Positions 35,691-43,355 of a stretch of DNA of 64,000 bases are shown here, piece after piece. Position 1 is the stretch's first letter, and each line of letters starts with the position of its first letter. The stretch is taken from positions 537,568 through 601,567 of the forward strand of contig JAHBVE010000003.1 in the NCBI GenBank assembly GCA_019637675.1. The letters run 5' to 3'. The DNA comes from Anaerolineales bacterium (GTDB lineage Bacteria; Chloroflexota; Anaerolineae; Anaerolineales; UBA11579). The notes under the pieces were generated by a model. The model had not been told where the DNA came from, made no database searches, and worked only from the letters and a program-made list of their open reading frames with translations. The translations under genes and the position numbers were made by a program.

Positions 35691-36434
35691 ATGAGCGAAC
35701 GTACCCACAAAATTCTGCAGGCTGCCATTTTGTTTGGGCTGAGCGCGTTCCTGTTCTACAAGATCCTCTCTGGCACCTTGTACTTTTATATCAACGCGCG
35801 TTTCACCTGGCTGGTGGTGCTGGGCGGGGCGGTGTTCCTGGCGTTGGCCTTCTTCGCCTGGCCGCGCAAGAGCGCGAGCGACGCGCATGACCACGATCAC
35901 GACGACCACGGCCATGCCCACAGCCGCAGCGCCTGGCCGCTGGCCATCCTGTGCATTCCGCTGGCGCTGGGTTTCCTGGTGCCCTCGCGGCCGCTGGACA
36001 GCTCGGCGTTGGATACGCGCGGCCTGACCACCAACGCCCTGATGAGCATAGGCGGCCAGACCGCCGTGCAGCTGGATCAGCCGTCTGACCAGCGCAACGT
36101 GTTGGATTGGGTGCGCGCCTTCAACTTTGCGGCTGACCCGGTGATCTACGAAGGCGAGCCCGCAGATGTGATCGGTTTCGTGTATCAGGATCCGCGTTTG
36201 CCTGAGGGCCAGTTCCTGGTGGGGCGCTTCGCGGTGAGCTGCTGTGCGGCGGATGCGTTCGCGATCGGCATGATCGTGCAGAGCGACGAGGCCCACCACT
36301 GGGCGGCCAATCAATGGGTGCATGTGAATGGCAAAGTACAGGTCAGCCATTTGGATGGCGTGGCTGTGCCGCTGATCGTGGCGGAGAGCATCAAGGAAGT
36401 ATCCATTCCCCCGCAGCCCTATTTGTTCCCATGA
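35691..36434 (+). CDS. TIGR03943-family putative permease subunit
   Basis: 247 aa. N-terminal membrane helices, a His/Asp-rich cytoplasmic or periplasmic loop (HDHDHDDHGHAHS, about residues 66-78), another helix, and a C-terminal domain with GFVYQDPRLPEGQFLVGRF and the Cys pair SCCAAD. The His-rich loop suggests metal binding. Works with the DUF318 permease directly upstream; its stop overlaps the next start (ATGA). Confidence 0.85.
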   Translation: MSERTHKILQAAILFGLSAFLFYKILSGTLYFYINARFTWLVVLGGAVFLALAFFAWPRKSASDAHDHDHDDHGHAHSRSAWPLAILCIPLALGFLVPSRPLDSSALDTRGLTTNALMSIGGQTAVQLDQPSDQRNVLDWVRAFNFAADPVIYEGEPADVIGFVYQDPRLPEGQFLVGRFAVSCCAADAFAIGMIVQSDEAHHWAANQWVHVNGKVQVSHLDGVAVPLIVAESIKEVSIPPQPYLFP

Positions 36435-37786
36435 GCAGCTGGCGCGCGCTCGACCGTACGGTTGCCGGGGTGGCGCTGGTTCTGCTGGCGGCGCTGGCTT
36501 TGGTGTTGTGGCGCGGCGACCGCGTGAGCGTGACCATTGTGCGCACCGCGCCCGCCGCCGGCAGCCAGGCGGCGGCCACGGCGCCGATCGTGATCGAGTT
36601 CGGCCAGCGCATGAACGCCGCCAGCGTGGAGCAGAACTTCAGCATCGAGCCGGCGGTAGAGGGTAAGTTCGTGTGGAGTGACAATACCGTCTACTTCCTA
36701 CCCAGCCAACCGCTGGAGGTGGGCGCGCAGTACACGGTCACCCTGGCGCGGGGCACGCAGGGCCAGATCGCCCATGAGTTGCTTGAGGATAGGGTGTTTT
36801 CGTTCGAGGTGCGCGCCCCGGGCGTGGCCTTCCTGCGCCTGGAGCCTTCGGGCTATAGCTTGTGGGCCATGCCCGCGCTGGATGCGGAGCCGGTCCAACT
36901 TTCGCCGGGCGATGGTGTGTTCGACTTCACCGTGGCCAGCGATGGCGAGAGCCTGATCTTTTCGGTGGTGAACGAGGAAGCTGGGATCGACCTGTGGACG
37001 GTCAGCCGTGAAGGCGGCGATGCGCGCCTCCTGCTCGACTGCGGGGTCGATCGCTGCTTCGGCCCCAGCCAACGCGCCGGCCGCATCGCCTACACCCGCG
37101 TGCTGGCGCCGATGACACCCGCTGAGCCGTACGGCCCGCCGCGGGTCTGGCTGTATGACCCCAAGAGCGGCTCGACCGTGCGCCTGCACGCCGATTCGCA
37201 GAAGATCGGCTTCGGGCCAAGCTGGTCGCCGGATGGGCAGCGCTTGGCCTACTTCGACGGCGGCAACGGGCGCTTGGTGGTGCTCGACATGCGCACCGGG
37301 GATGAAGTCCATATCCCCACCATGGCGGGCGTGGTGGGCAGCTGGGCGCCGAGCGGCGAGTACATGCTGTTCTTTGATACGCTGCTGATCGATGGCCGCC
37401 CGGTCAACCAGGTCTACCGGGCCAACTTTGCTACCCAGGATGTGCTGCCCTTCTTTGACCCGCAGCCGCTGGATGCGGATTACAGCGGGCCGGTCGTCTC
37501 CCCCAACGGCGAATGGGTGGCGCTGAAAGTGCGCGATCTGGAGAATTTGGCCAGTGAACAGCTGTGGATCCTGCCGGCGGATGGCGCCTATGCGATGGTA
37601 GCGGTGGAAGAAAGCGGCTCCCTGTACAGCAAATACTTGTGGCGCAGTGATTCGCAGGCGCTGTTGTACCACCGCCTGACCCTGGGCAGCGCCGAAAGCG
37701 CGCCGAGCGTATGGCTGTGGGAACGCAGCCGCAACGCCAGCCGCCTGCTGGCCGAGGAAGCCAACCAGCCACTCTGGCTGCCCTAA
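36431..37786 (+). CDS. Membrane-anchored Big_5 + beta-propeller (TolB/WD40-like) protein
   Basis: 451 aa from ATG 36431, coupled to the previous gene. One N-terminal transmembrane helix (residues 10-26), then an SbsA/Big_5 Ig-like domain (APIVIEFGQRMNAASVEQNF, a typical pattern), and a C-terminal propeller with repeated blades such as FGPSWSPDGQRLAYFDGGNG and GSWAPSGEYMLFF. Extracytoplasmic. Function unknown; the position between a metal permease and Zur may be incidental. Confidence 0.75.
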   Translation: MSSWRALDRTVAGVALVLLAALALVLWRGDRVSVTIVRTAPAAGSQAAATAPIVIEFGQRMNAASVEQNFSIEPAVEGKFVWSDNTVYFLPSQPLEVGAQYTVTLARGTQGQIAHELLEDRVFSFEVRAPGVAFLRLEPSGYSLWAMPALDAEPVQLSPGDGVFDFTVASDGESLIFSVVNEEAGIDLWTVSREGGDARLLLDCGVDRCFGPSQRAGRIAYTRVLAPMTPAEPYGPPRVWLYDPKSGSTVRLHADSQKIGFGPSWSPDGQRLAYFDGGNGRLVVLDMRTGDEVHIPTMAGVVGSWAPSGEYMLFFDTLLIDGRPVNQVYRANFATQDVLPFFDPQPLDADYSGPVVSPNGEWVALKVRDLENLASEQLWILPADGAYAMVAVEESGSLYSKYLWRSDSQALLYHRLTLGSAESAPSVWLWERSRNASRLLAEEANQPLWLP

Positions 37787-37789
37787 GCG

Positions 37790-37795
37790 TATAAT
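37790..37795 (+). promoter_or_regulatory. -10 element of zur
   Basis: TATAAT ends 6 nt before the ATG at 37802, immediately after the previous gene's stop codon. Confidence 0.6.
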
Positions 37796-37801
37796 CATCG
37801 T

Positions 37802-38257
37802 ATGGCGCAGGCCCATATCAGCAGCGAAAAAGAGATCAAAGAGCGCACCGGCGGCTGGCTGGCGCGTCTGGCCGAGCAGGGTTACCGCATCACCGGCTCG
37901 CGCCGGGCGGTGGTGGACGTGCTGGCCGAAGCTGGCACCTCGCTCTCCCCGGCCGAGATCTACGAGCAGGGCCGGGTGGCGCACAAGCAGTTGGGCCTGG
38001 TGACTGTCTATCGCACGCTGGAGAAGCTCGAGGAACTGGGGTTGGTGCAGCGCGTGCACCGGCCGGACGGCTGCCATGCCTACATCCCGGCCCTGCATGG
38101 GCACGAGCATTTGCTGCTGTGCCAGGAGTGCGGGCGGGTCGAGTACTTCCGCGGCGATGATCTCTCCGAGCTGAGCCGCCGCCTCGAAGGCGAAAGCGGC
38201 TACACCATCAACGATCACTGGCTGCAGTTCTTCGGCGTGTGCGCCGCCTGTCAATAG
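37802..38257 (+). CDS. zur: Fur-family metalloregulator, probably Zur
   Basis: 151 aa. N-terminal winged helix (residues 15-85, recognition helix SPAEIYEQ / LVTVYRTLEKL) and C-terminal dimer domain with a structural zinc site Cys107, Cys110, Cys147, Cys150 (CQEC, CAAC) and a sensing His cluster HGHEH (99-103). The Fur motif HHHxHxxC is represented by HGHEHLLLC. Zinc is preferred over iron or peroxide sensing because znuC-znuB follow and a Zur-like operator separates them. Confidence 0.85.
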   Translation: MAQAHISSEKEIKERTGGWLARLAEQGYRITGSRRAVVDVLAEAGTSLSPAEIYEQGRVAHKQLGLVTVYRTLEKLEELGLVQRVHRPDGCHAYIPALHGHEHLLLCQECGRVEYFRGDDLSELSRRLEGESGYTINDHWLQFFGVCAACQ

Positions 38258-38269
38258 TTCCCCCTCTGT

Positions 38270-38292
38270 TATAATTGAAAACGCTTTTCAAT
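38270..38292 (+). promoter_or_regulatory. Zur-like operator on the znuCB promoter
   Basis: ATTGAAAA CGC TTTTCAAT (38274-38292) is a perfect 19-bp palindrome whose core TGAAAAC-G-CTTTTCA has the 7-1-7 layout of actinobacterial Zur boxes (TGAAAATNATTTTCA). It overlaps the -10 TATAAT (38270-38275), so binding would block the polymerase. Confidence 0.8.
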
Positions 38293-38293
38293 T

Positions 38294-38316
38294 ACTGGCG
38301 CATGCTTTGCGCCAGT
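38294..38316 (+). other. Hairpin in the znuC leader
   Basis: ACTGGCGCA / TGCGCCAGT, a perfect 9-bp stem with a TGCTT loop, between the operator and the znuC start. No T-run, so not a simple terminator; it may protect the 5' end. Confidence 0.6.
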
Positions 38317-38329
38317 CTTGTAGGTGTAT

Positions 38330-39166
38330 ATGCAAACGTCTGTTAAGGAACAAGCTCACCCGCATACTGCGCAAGGCCCCGCGATTGAATTGCGCGGGGT
38401 CGATGTTCGCTATGAGCAGCACCTGGCGCTCGACAGCGTCAGCGTGGTGATCGAGTCTGGCTTGCGGGTGGCCGTGGTGGGGCCGAACGGGGCGGGCAAA
38501 TCCACCTTCTTTAACCTGGTGAGCGGGCTACTGGCGCCGACCCGCGGCGAGGTGCGCGTGCATGGCCACGCCCCCGGGCAGCACCTGTGCCTGGCCTACG
38601 TCACCCAGGCCAACCAGCTTGATCTCAACTTTCCGGTCAGCGTATGGGATGTGGCCATGATGGGCCGCACCGGCCAGCTGGGCTTGCTGCGCCGCCCGGG
38701 GGTGCGGGACCGCGAGCTGGTACGTACTAGCTTGCAGCGCGTGAGCCTGCTGCCACTGGCCGGACGCCAGGTGGGCGAGCTGTCTGGCGGGCAGCGCCAG
38801 CGCCTGTTCATCGCCCGCGCTTTGGCGCAAGAGGCTGACCTGTTGCTGCTGGATGAGCCATTTGCGGGCCTGGACCTGCCCTCGCAGGACAAGATATTGG
38901 AGATCTTGGACGATGTGCGCGCTCACGGCGTCACTGTGCTGTTCGCCACGCATGATCTCGAGCTGGCTGCCGAAAAATTTGACCGCATCTTACTGCTCAA
39001 CCATCGTTGCGTCGCTTACGGCGCCCCGGCGGAAGTGCTGACCCAGCCCCACCTGAGCGCGGCCTATGGCGGCCACATGCAGCTGCTCAACACGGCCGAA
39101 GGCCGCCTGCTGGTCGGTGACAGCGGCGGGCATCACCACCACGACGCGGAGGGCCAGCATGGTTGA
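38330..39166 (+). CDS. znuC: Zinc/manganese ABC transporter ATP-binding protein
   Basis: 278 aa from ATG 38330 (GTG 38324 is an alternative). Walker A GPNGAGKST, Q-loop VTQANQLDLNFPVSV, signature LSGGQRQR, Walker B LLLLDEPFAGLD and H-loop ATHDLE. The D-N-F-P-V-S segment after the Q-loop is typical of the Mn/Zn ABC family. The C-terminus carries a GHHHHD tail that may bind the metal. It overlaps znuB by 8 nt. Zinc specificity rests on the Zur box. Confidence 0.88.
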   Translation: MQTSVKEQAHPHTAQGPAIELRGVDVRYEQHLALDSVSVVIESGLRVAVVGPNGAGKSTFFNLVSGLLAPTRGEVRVHGHAPGQHLCLAYVTQANQLDLNFPVSVWDVAMMGRTGQLGLLRRPGVRDRELVRTSLQRVSLLPLAGRQVGELSGGQRQRLFIARALAQEADLLLLDEPFAGLDLPSQDKILEILDDVRAHGVTVLFATHDLELAAEKFDRILLLNHRCVAYGAPAEVLTQPHLSAAYGGHMQLLNTAEGRLLVGDSGGHHHHDAEGQHG

Positions 39167-40022
39167 GTGGCTGCTGGAACCGCTGGGCTTCGCCTTCATG
39201 CAGCGCGGCTTCCTGGCCGCGGTCGTGGTGGGCGTAGTGTGCGCCGTGGTGGGCTGTTACATGATCCTGCGCGGCATGGCCTTTTTAGGCGAAGCGCTGG
39301 GCCACGCCACGCTGCCCGGCCTGGCGGCTGGCTATCTGCTTTCCAATGGGGATCGCTCGGTCACTTTTTTCTGGGCCTTGGGCACTGCGGTGCTCACTTC
39401 GGTGGTGATGGGAGCGCTCAGCCGCAACACCAAGCTGCGCCAGGATACGGCGATCGGCATTGTGTTCGCCGGCATGTTCGCACTCGGCATCGCCCTTATC
39501 TCCAGTATTCGCAGCTACGCGGTGGACCTGACCCACATGCTGTTTGGCAACGTGCTGGGTGTGACCAACAACGATATCTGGTTGATCCTGGCGGTCAGCC
39601 TAGCGGTCTTGCTGGCTGTTGCGCTTTTTTATAAAGAGCTGCTGGTGATCTCATTCGACCCGGTGTTGGCGGTGACTTTGCGCTTACCCGTTCGCGGGCT
39701 GGATATCTTGCTGCATGTCATGATCGCCGTGGCGGTGGTGGCCTCGCTGCAAACCGTGGGTATTGCCCTCGTAGTGGCCATGCTGCTCACGCCAGCCGCC
39801 ACGGCCTTCCTGCTCACCAAGCGCTTGAAACGCATGATGGCGATCGCCGCCGGCATCGCCGCCTTCTCTGGTGTCGCAGGATTGTATGCCTCGTACTATC
39901 TCAGCATTGCTTCCGGGGCGGCCATCGTGCTGGTGTGCACATTGGTATTCATCGTCGTCTACGTGCTGCGCCGTTGGCAGCCGCTATCTAAGCCGGTTGA
40001 ATCAAAAAGCCCTGCTCATTGA
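39159..40022 (+). CDS. znuB: Zinc/manganese ABC transporter permease
   Basis: 287 aa from ATG 39159 with about 8 membrane helices. GMAFLGEALGHATLPGLAAGYLL is the ABC-3 family signature; helices end in a basic tail. The gene's stop codon lies in the loop of its own terminator. No substrate-binding protein (znuA) gene is next to it, so the ligand-binding subunit must be encoded elsewhere or be absent. Confidence 0.9.
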   Translation: MVEWLLEPLGFAFMQRGFLAAVVVGVVCAVVGCYMILRGMAFLGEALGHATLPGLAAGYLLSNGDRSVTFFWALGTAVLTSVVMGALSRNTKLRQDTAIGIVFAGMFALGIALISSIRSYAVDLTHMLFGNVLGVTNNDIWLILAVSLAVLLAVALFYKELLVISFDPVLAVTLRLPVRGLDILLHVMIAVAVVASLQTVGIALVVAMLLTPAATAFLLTKRLKRMMAIAAGIAAFSGVAGLYASYYLSIASGAAIVLVCTLVFIVVYVLRRWQPLSKPVESKSPAH

Positions 40023-40036
40023 GCAGGGCTTTTTTT
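40004..40036 (+). terminator. Terminator overlapping the end of znuB
   Basis: AAAAAGCCCTGCTC / GAGCAGGGCTTTTT with an ATT loop, followed by more T. The TGA stop (40020-40022) falls across the loop and right arm, so coding and terminator share sequence. Confidence 0.92.
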
Positions 40037-40053
40037 TGTTGTGCTGGCGAAGC

Positions 40054-41169
40054 TTACGGCTCAGTGTAGGTGATGATGAGCTTAAGCCCGTTGTTCAGGA
40101 AACGCACCAGGGTATCGTGCCCCGCAAGGGAACCGAAGGCGATGCGGTACTCCAGCATCTTGGAGCCACCCAAGGCGGCCTGGGCGCGGGTCTTCACGGC
40201 TTCGCTGACGCTGGCAGTCGACAGGGCGGTGAAACTGCACCATTCTATATCCGCTCCAGAAGTAGATGCGCTGTAATCGCTAATATCAAGTGGGAAGTAG
40301 CTGCCTGGGATGGCTTTAAGACAGCCCATCGAAGCGGCGAATGGATCACTAATGGTGTCGAACTTGGTGAAGTCGACCGTCACCTGGGTGATGGTAGAGC
40401 CGTTGGGAATGGATGAAAGGTCGAACAGGGCAAAAGCCTGTACGCTGTTTCCGCCATTGGCACCCGCCTGCGGGGCAGCACCAGACCCAGTACTGGCATT
40501 CACTTGGCCTACTTGTGAAGCGATGAAGGTGGTGCCCGTGCCGCCGGTGCCGCCCGAGCCAACTACGTCAATGATGACGTAGAAACTGCCGAAGGTTTGG
40601 CCTGAGGCGTTGCGCAGCATCCAGTAGCCGGTGTGTGTGCCGGGCGTGCTGGGCGCGGTCAGGTTGACCGAGATGTCCAGCGTGCTGTTGGGGGCAATAG
40701 TGGCGGTCAGCGGCTGGGTGGCTGGGCCGCCCATAGCCGCGCCGCTGCTGAACACGACCGAGTACGAAGTGCTCCAAGAGCAGGTGCCTGAGTTGCGAAT
40801 GCGCCAGGTCTTGGTGAATGTTGCGCCGGGGGCCAGATCGGTGCCATCCGGAATAGTGACATCGGTGACGAAGGCCATCGAATCACAGGTGGGGTTAACA
40901 CCCCCGCCGCCCGAGCCGCCGGAGGAGGTCGTGGGAAAGGCGGTATTGGTGACCGAAGGCGTCTCGGTAGCCTCAGATGTAGCCGTTGGCAGTGGGGTTT
41001 CGGTTGCAGTTGGCACCAGCAAGGCGCTCTCGGTAAGCTGTGCGCTTACCGTGGATGCGGCCGCGGTTTGCACCAAGGACGCCGCATCCGGCGAATTGCT
41101 TGACGGGAAGCTGCACGCGCTCAACAGCAGCACAGCAGCCAGCAAAATAGCAAATACCTTGCTTTTCAT
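40054..41169 (-). CDS. NBR1-Ig-like (FW) domain lipoprotein
   Basis: 371 aa. Signal with lipobox LLLSAC (Cys19), a Thr/Ser-rich linker, then an NBR1-type 'four-tryptophan' Ig-like domain: VTIPDGTDLAPGATFTKTWR, IRNSGTCSWS, and GYWMLRNASGQTFG. The C-terminal 150 residues form another beta-rich domain (FALFDLSSIPNGSTITQVTV) like carbohydrate-binding or DNRLRE-type modules. Probably a surface-anchored adhesion protein. SD-like TTAGGAGTG precedes the ATG. Stands alone. Confidence 0.82.
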   Translation of the reverse strand: MKSKVFAILLAAVLLLSACSFPSSNSPDAASLVQTAAASTVSAQLTESALLVPTATETPLPTATSEATETPSVTNTAFPTTSSGGSGGGGVNPTCDSMAFVTDVTIPDGTDLAPGATFTKTWRIRNSGTCSWSTSYSVVFSSGAAMGGPATQPLTATIAPNSTLDISVNLTAPSTPGTHTGYWMLRNASGQTFGSFYVIIDVVGSGGTGGTGTTFIASQVGQVNASTGSGAAPQAGANGGNSVQAFALFDLSSIPNGSTITQVTVDFTKFDTISDPFAASMGCLKAIPGSYFPLDISDYSASTSGADIEWCSFTALSTASVSEAVKTRAQAALGGSKMLEYRIAFGSLAGHDTLVRFLNNGLKLIITYTEP

Positions 41170-41236
41170 AGCACTCCTAACAATAGCATTTTGGGGATTC
41201 TAGCAGAGCGATGAGGGAACTGCCCGAACGAGGGTC

Positions 41237-41611
41237 TTAGACTTGGCTTAGAAGCGCGTCCACCCGTTGGAGTAAATGGCCGATCTCGAAGGGCTTGCGC
41301 AGGTATTCGCGGGCGCCAGCCTGCAGGGTGGCCTGGAGTTGCTCGGCGGTGGCCATGGACGAGATGAGCAGGATAGGTATTTTGTTGGCTCCGGCCAGGT
41401 GGCGCAGCTCGGCGCACAGCGCCGCCCCGCTGAGGCCGGGCATATTCACATCCATGATGACCAGATCAGGCCAAAAATGAGAGGCAGCGTACATGGCGGC
41501 CTGCCCGCTGGAGGCGGCGCACACCTGATGGCCTGAGAGGTTGAGGCCAGCCCGCATCATTTCGAGTAGTTCTGGCTGGTCATCCACAATAAGCACTTTG
41601 GGCATGATCAC
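41237..41611 (-). CDS. Response regulator, receiver domain only
   Basis: 124 aa CheY-like fold: acidic pair VDDQ at 9-12, phosphorylation site Asp54 in VIMDVNMPG, Ser84/Ser85 and Lys106 in LRKPFE. No output domain, so it acts by protein contact. Follows the GTPase and DUF4388 genes on the same strand after 100 nt (transcription order DUF4388, GTPase, receiver), suggesting a shared signalling role. ATG 41605 (third codon) is an alternative start. Confidence 0.85.
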   Translation of the reverse strand: MIMPKVLIVDDQPELLEMMRAGLNLSGHQVCAASSGQAAMYAASHFWPDLVIMDVNMPGLSGAALCAELRHLAGANKIPILLISSMATAEQLQATLQAGAREYLRKPFEIGHLLQRVDALLSQV

Positions 41612-41710
41612 TACCCAAAACGCAGGTTACTGGCTATATATTCTAGGAAATTCTTACTGGTGGAGTGGGCCTAATGAAGCGCTCACCGGCCATTAAGGTT
41701 GAGGGTTGGC

Positions 41711-42259
41711 TTAGCGCTCCAGCTCGGCCAGGATGTTCTCGAGCAGCTGCAGCAGCACGGTTTTGACGGCCTCTTTGTCGGTGGAGACGCACGGCAGCAT
41801 GGGCACATCCTCATCCAGGCGCAGCGCCACGCGCAGATCCTCCACCTCCCAGGCGTCGGGCAGGTCTTGCTTGCTGGCGGCGACGACATAGGGCGTGGGT
41901 GAGAAGGCGCGGAAGGCCTCCATGATGTTGCGGGCTTCCTGGAAGGTCTCGGGGCGGGTGCTGTCCACCATCACGATGAAGCCCAGCATGCCTTCGGAGA
42001 GGATCTCCCACATGAAATCGAAGCGCTTTTGCCCGGGCGTGCCGAACAGATACAGCACCAGGCTGTCGTCCACCGTGATGCGACCAAAGTCCATCGCCAC
42101 GGTGGTGGTCTCCTTGACGCGCTCAGCCTCCGAGCTGATCTTGCGCTCGGTGGAGACGACATCGATCTCGCTGACGGTTTGGATGAATTCGGTCTTGCCG
42201 GCGTTGAACGGGCCGGTGACCACCATCTTCACTGTGAGGGCGCGTGCGTCGTTTTCCAT
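41711..42259 (-). CDS. Small Ras-like GTPase (MglA/Arf-like bacterial type)
   Basis: 182 aa. P-loop GPFNAGKT (16-23), switch I region around VSTERK with Thr, DFG and the switch II FGTPGQKRFDFMW, and the base-specificity motif ASKQDLP (Ser-Lys-Gln-Asp in place of NKxD). The gene starts 3 nt after the DUF4388 gene. Bacterial GTPases of this type set polarity or relay signals from roadblock or PATAN proteins; here the partner is likely the DUF4388 protein. Confidence 0.85.
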   Translation of the reverse strand: MENDARALTVKMVVTGPFNAGKTEFIQTVSEIDVVSTERKISSEAERVKETTTVAMDFGRITVDDSLVLYLFGTPGQKRFDFMWEILSEGMLGFIVMVDSTRPETFQEARNIMEAFRAFSPTPYVVAASKQDLPDAWEVEDLRVALRLDEDVPMLPCVSTDKEAVKTVLLQLLENILAELER

Positions 42260-42262
42260 GAG

Positions 42263-43096
42263 CTAGATCGAGCGGATGCGCTCCATGAGACGGTTGACCA
42301 GGCTCTTCTGCTCCTGGCGGCTCTTGCCGGGGAAGGCGCTCTGCAGGCCATCCAGCTGGGTGGCCGCGCCGGCGGGGCGGATCAGCTTCACCAGGCCGGC
42401 TTGCAGCAGGCCGTAGACAATGCGGCGGATCTCCACCTCGTTCATCTTGGTGGCCTTGGCGATCTGGCGGATGCTGTTCTTGGGGTTGATGTAGGACACC
42501 ACCCGCCATTCTTCCACGTTCAGGTTGACTTTCTTGAGGTTCACGCCGGGGCGGGCGGTGAAGGCCAGCGCCATATCCAGGTTGGGGATCTCAGCGGTCA
42601 GCTTCTCCCATTCGTTGACCTGGCGCGAGCCTTCCATGATGAGGTCTTCGAGCGCCATGCGCACGGGGATCTTGCTGTCGGGCACGTCTTGCCCGGCATC
42701 GAACTTGAAGCGCCCCTCGACCCAGGTGAAGAGCTGCTGGATCACGAAGACGAAGTAATCCTGCAGGCTTTCCAGGATGTCTTGTTGGGACACATAGCCG
42801 GAGTTGATGAGCAGCAGGCCCAGTTCTTTGTCGCTCATATTGGCGGCGCGGGCCTGTAGGGTGTTGAGCTGGGCGTCGTTGATCTTTTCGGAGCGGTGCA
42901 GGATGCTGGGCAGGCTGGCCTGCTGTTTGCCCTGCTCGCTGGTAAGCTGGGCGAAGGCCAGCTTACCCGTGCGGAAGATCAGCCGCGCGCCCTCGTTTGG
43001 CCCCTGCACCAGGAGCGCGCCGCTTTTGCCTGCCAGATTGATCAGGTTAAGCAGCTGAGTAACGGAGAAATCCTGCAGGTTGCCTTGCAATGCCAT
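42263..43096 (-). CDS. DUF4388 (PATAN)-domain protein with winged-helix-like C-terminus
   Basis: 277 aa. N-terminal MALQGNLQDFSVTQLLNLI and KSGALLVQGPNEGARLIF are the DUF4388 signature (residues 1-100); a helical middle; then IRQIAKATKMNEVEIRRIVYGLLQAGLV, which resembles a winged helix. Such proteins transmit signals with small GTPases and receivers. A TATAAT lies 21 nt before the ATG. First of three genes in the module. Confidence 0.8.
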   Translation of the reverse strand: MALQGNLQDFSVTQLLNLINLAGKSGALLVQGPNEGARLIFRTGKLAFAQLTSEQGKQQASLPSILHRSEKINDAQLNTLQARAANMSDKELGLLLINSGYVSQQDILESLQDYFVFVIQQLFTWVEGRFKFDAGQDVPDSKIPVRMALEDLIMEGSRQVNEWEKLTAEIPNLDMALAFTARPGVNLKKVNLNVEEWRVVSYINPKNSIRQIAKATKMNEVEIRRIVYGLLQAGLVKLIRPAGAATQLDGLQSAFPGKSRQEQKSLVNRLMERIRSI

Positions 43097-43170
43097 GGTG
43101 TCACTAGGTCGAGGGGATTATACATGCTGCGCAGCGGCTGGATTTGTGCTGCTGGCTGGACCGCGCTTTC

Positions 43171-43199
43171 TTGACATGGGTATATCGGCTGACTATAAT
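43171..43199 (+). promoter_or_regulatory. Consensus promoter of the tRNA-Asn gene
   Basis: TTGACA (43171-43176), 17 bp, TATAAT (43194-43199), with transcription expected about 17 nt before the tRNA. The best sigma-70-type promoter in the window. Confidence 0.92.
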
Positions 43200-43222
43200 C
43201 GCCCCTTGCCACTTGGCAAAAT

Positions 43223-43294
43223 TCCTCGGTAGCTCAATGGCAGAGCGGGCGGCTGTTAACCGCTAGGTTGTAGGTTCGAGTCCTACCCGAGGAG
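43223..43294 (+). tRNA. tRNA-Asn (GTT)
   Basis: 72 nt cloverleaf. Acceptor TCCTCGG / CCGAGGA, D arm with AGCTCAATGGCAGAGC, anticodon stem GGCGG/CCGCT around the loop CTGTTAA with anticodon GTT at 43255-43257, T loop GGTTCGAGTCC and discriminator G. The 3' CCA is not encoded. Confidence 0.96.
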
Positions 43295-43355
43295 CTCACT
43301 CCCCCTTTCTTTCCCCTCCAGAGAAGTCACCCCACGTTCCGGCGCAGGCCCACAA

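Noticed and set aside
34669..36434. Arsenic resistance operon (ArsP)
   Set aside because: No arsR, arsM or arsC nearby; the TIGR03943 partner and zinc neighbourhood fit better.
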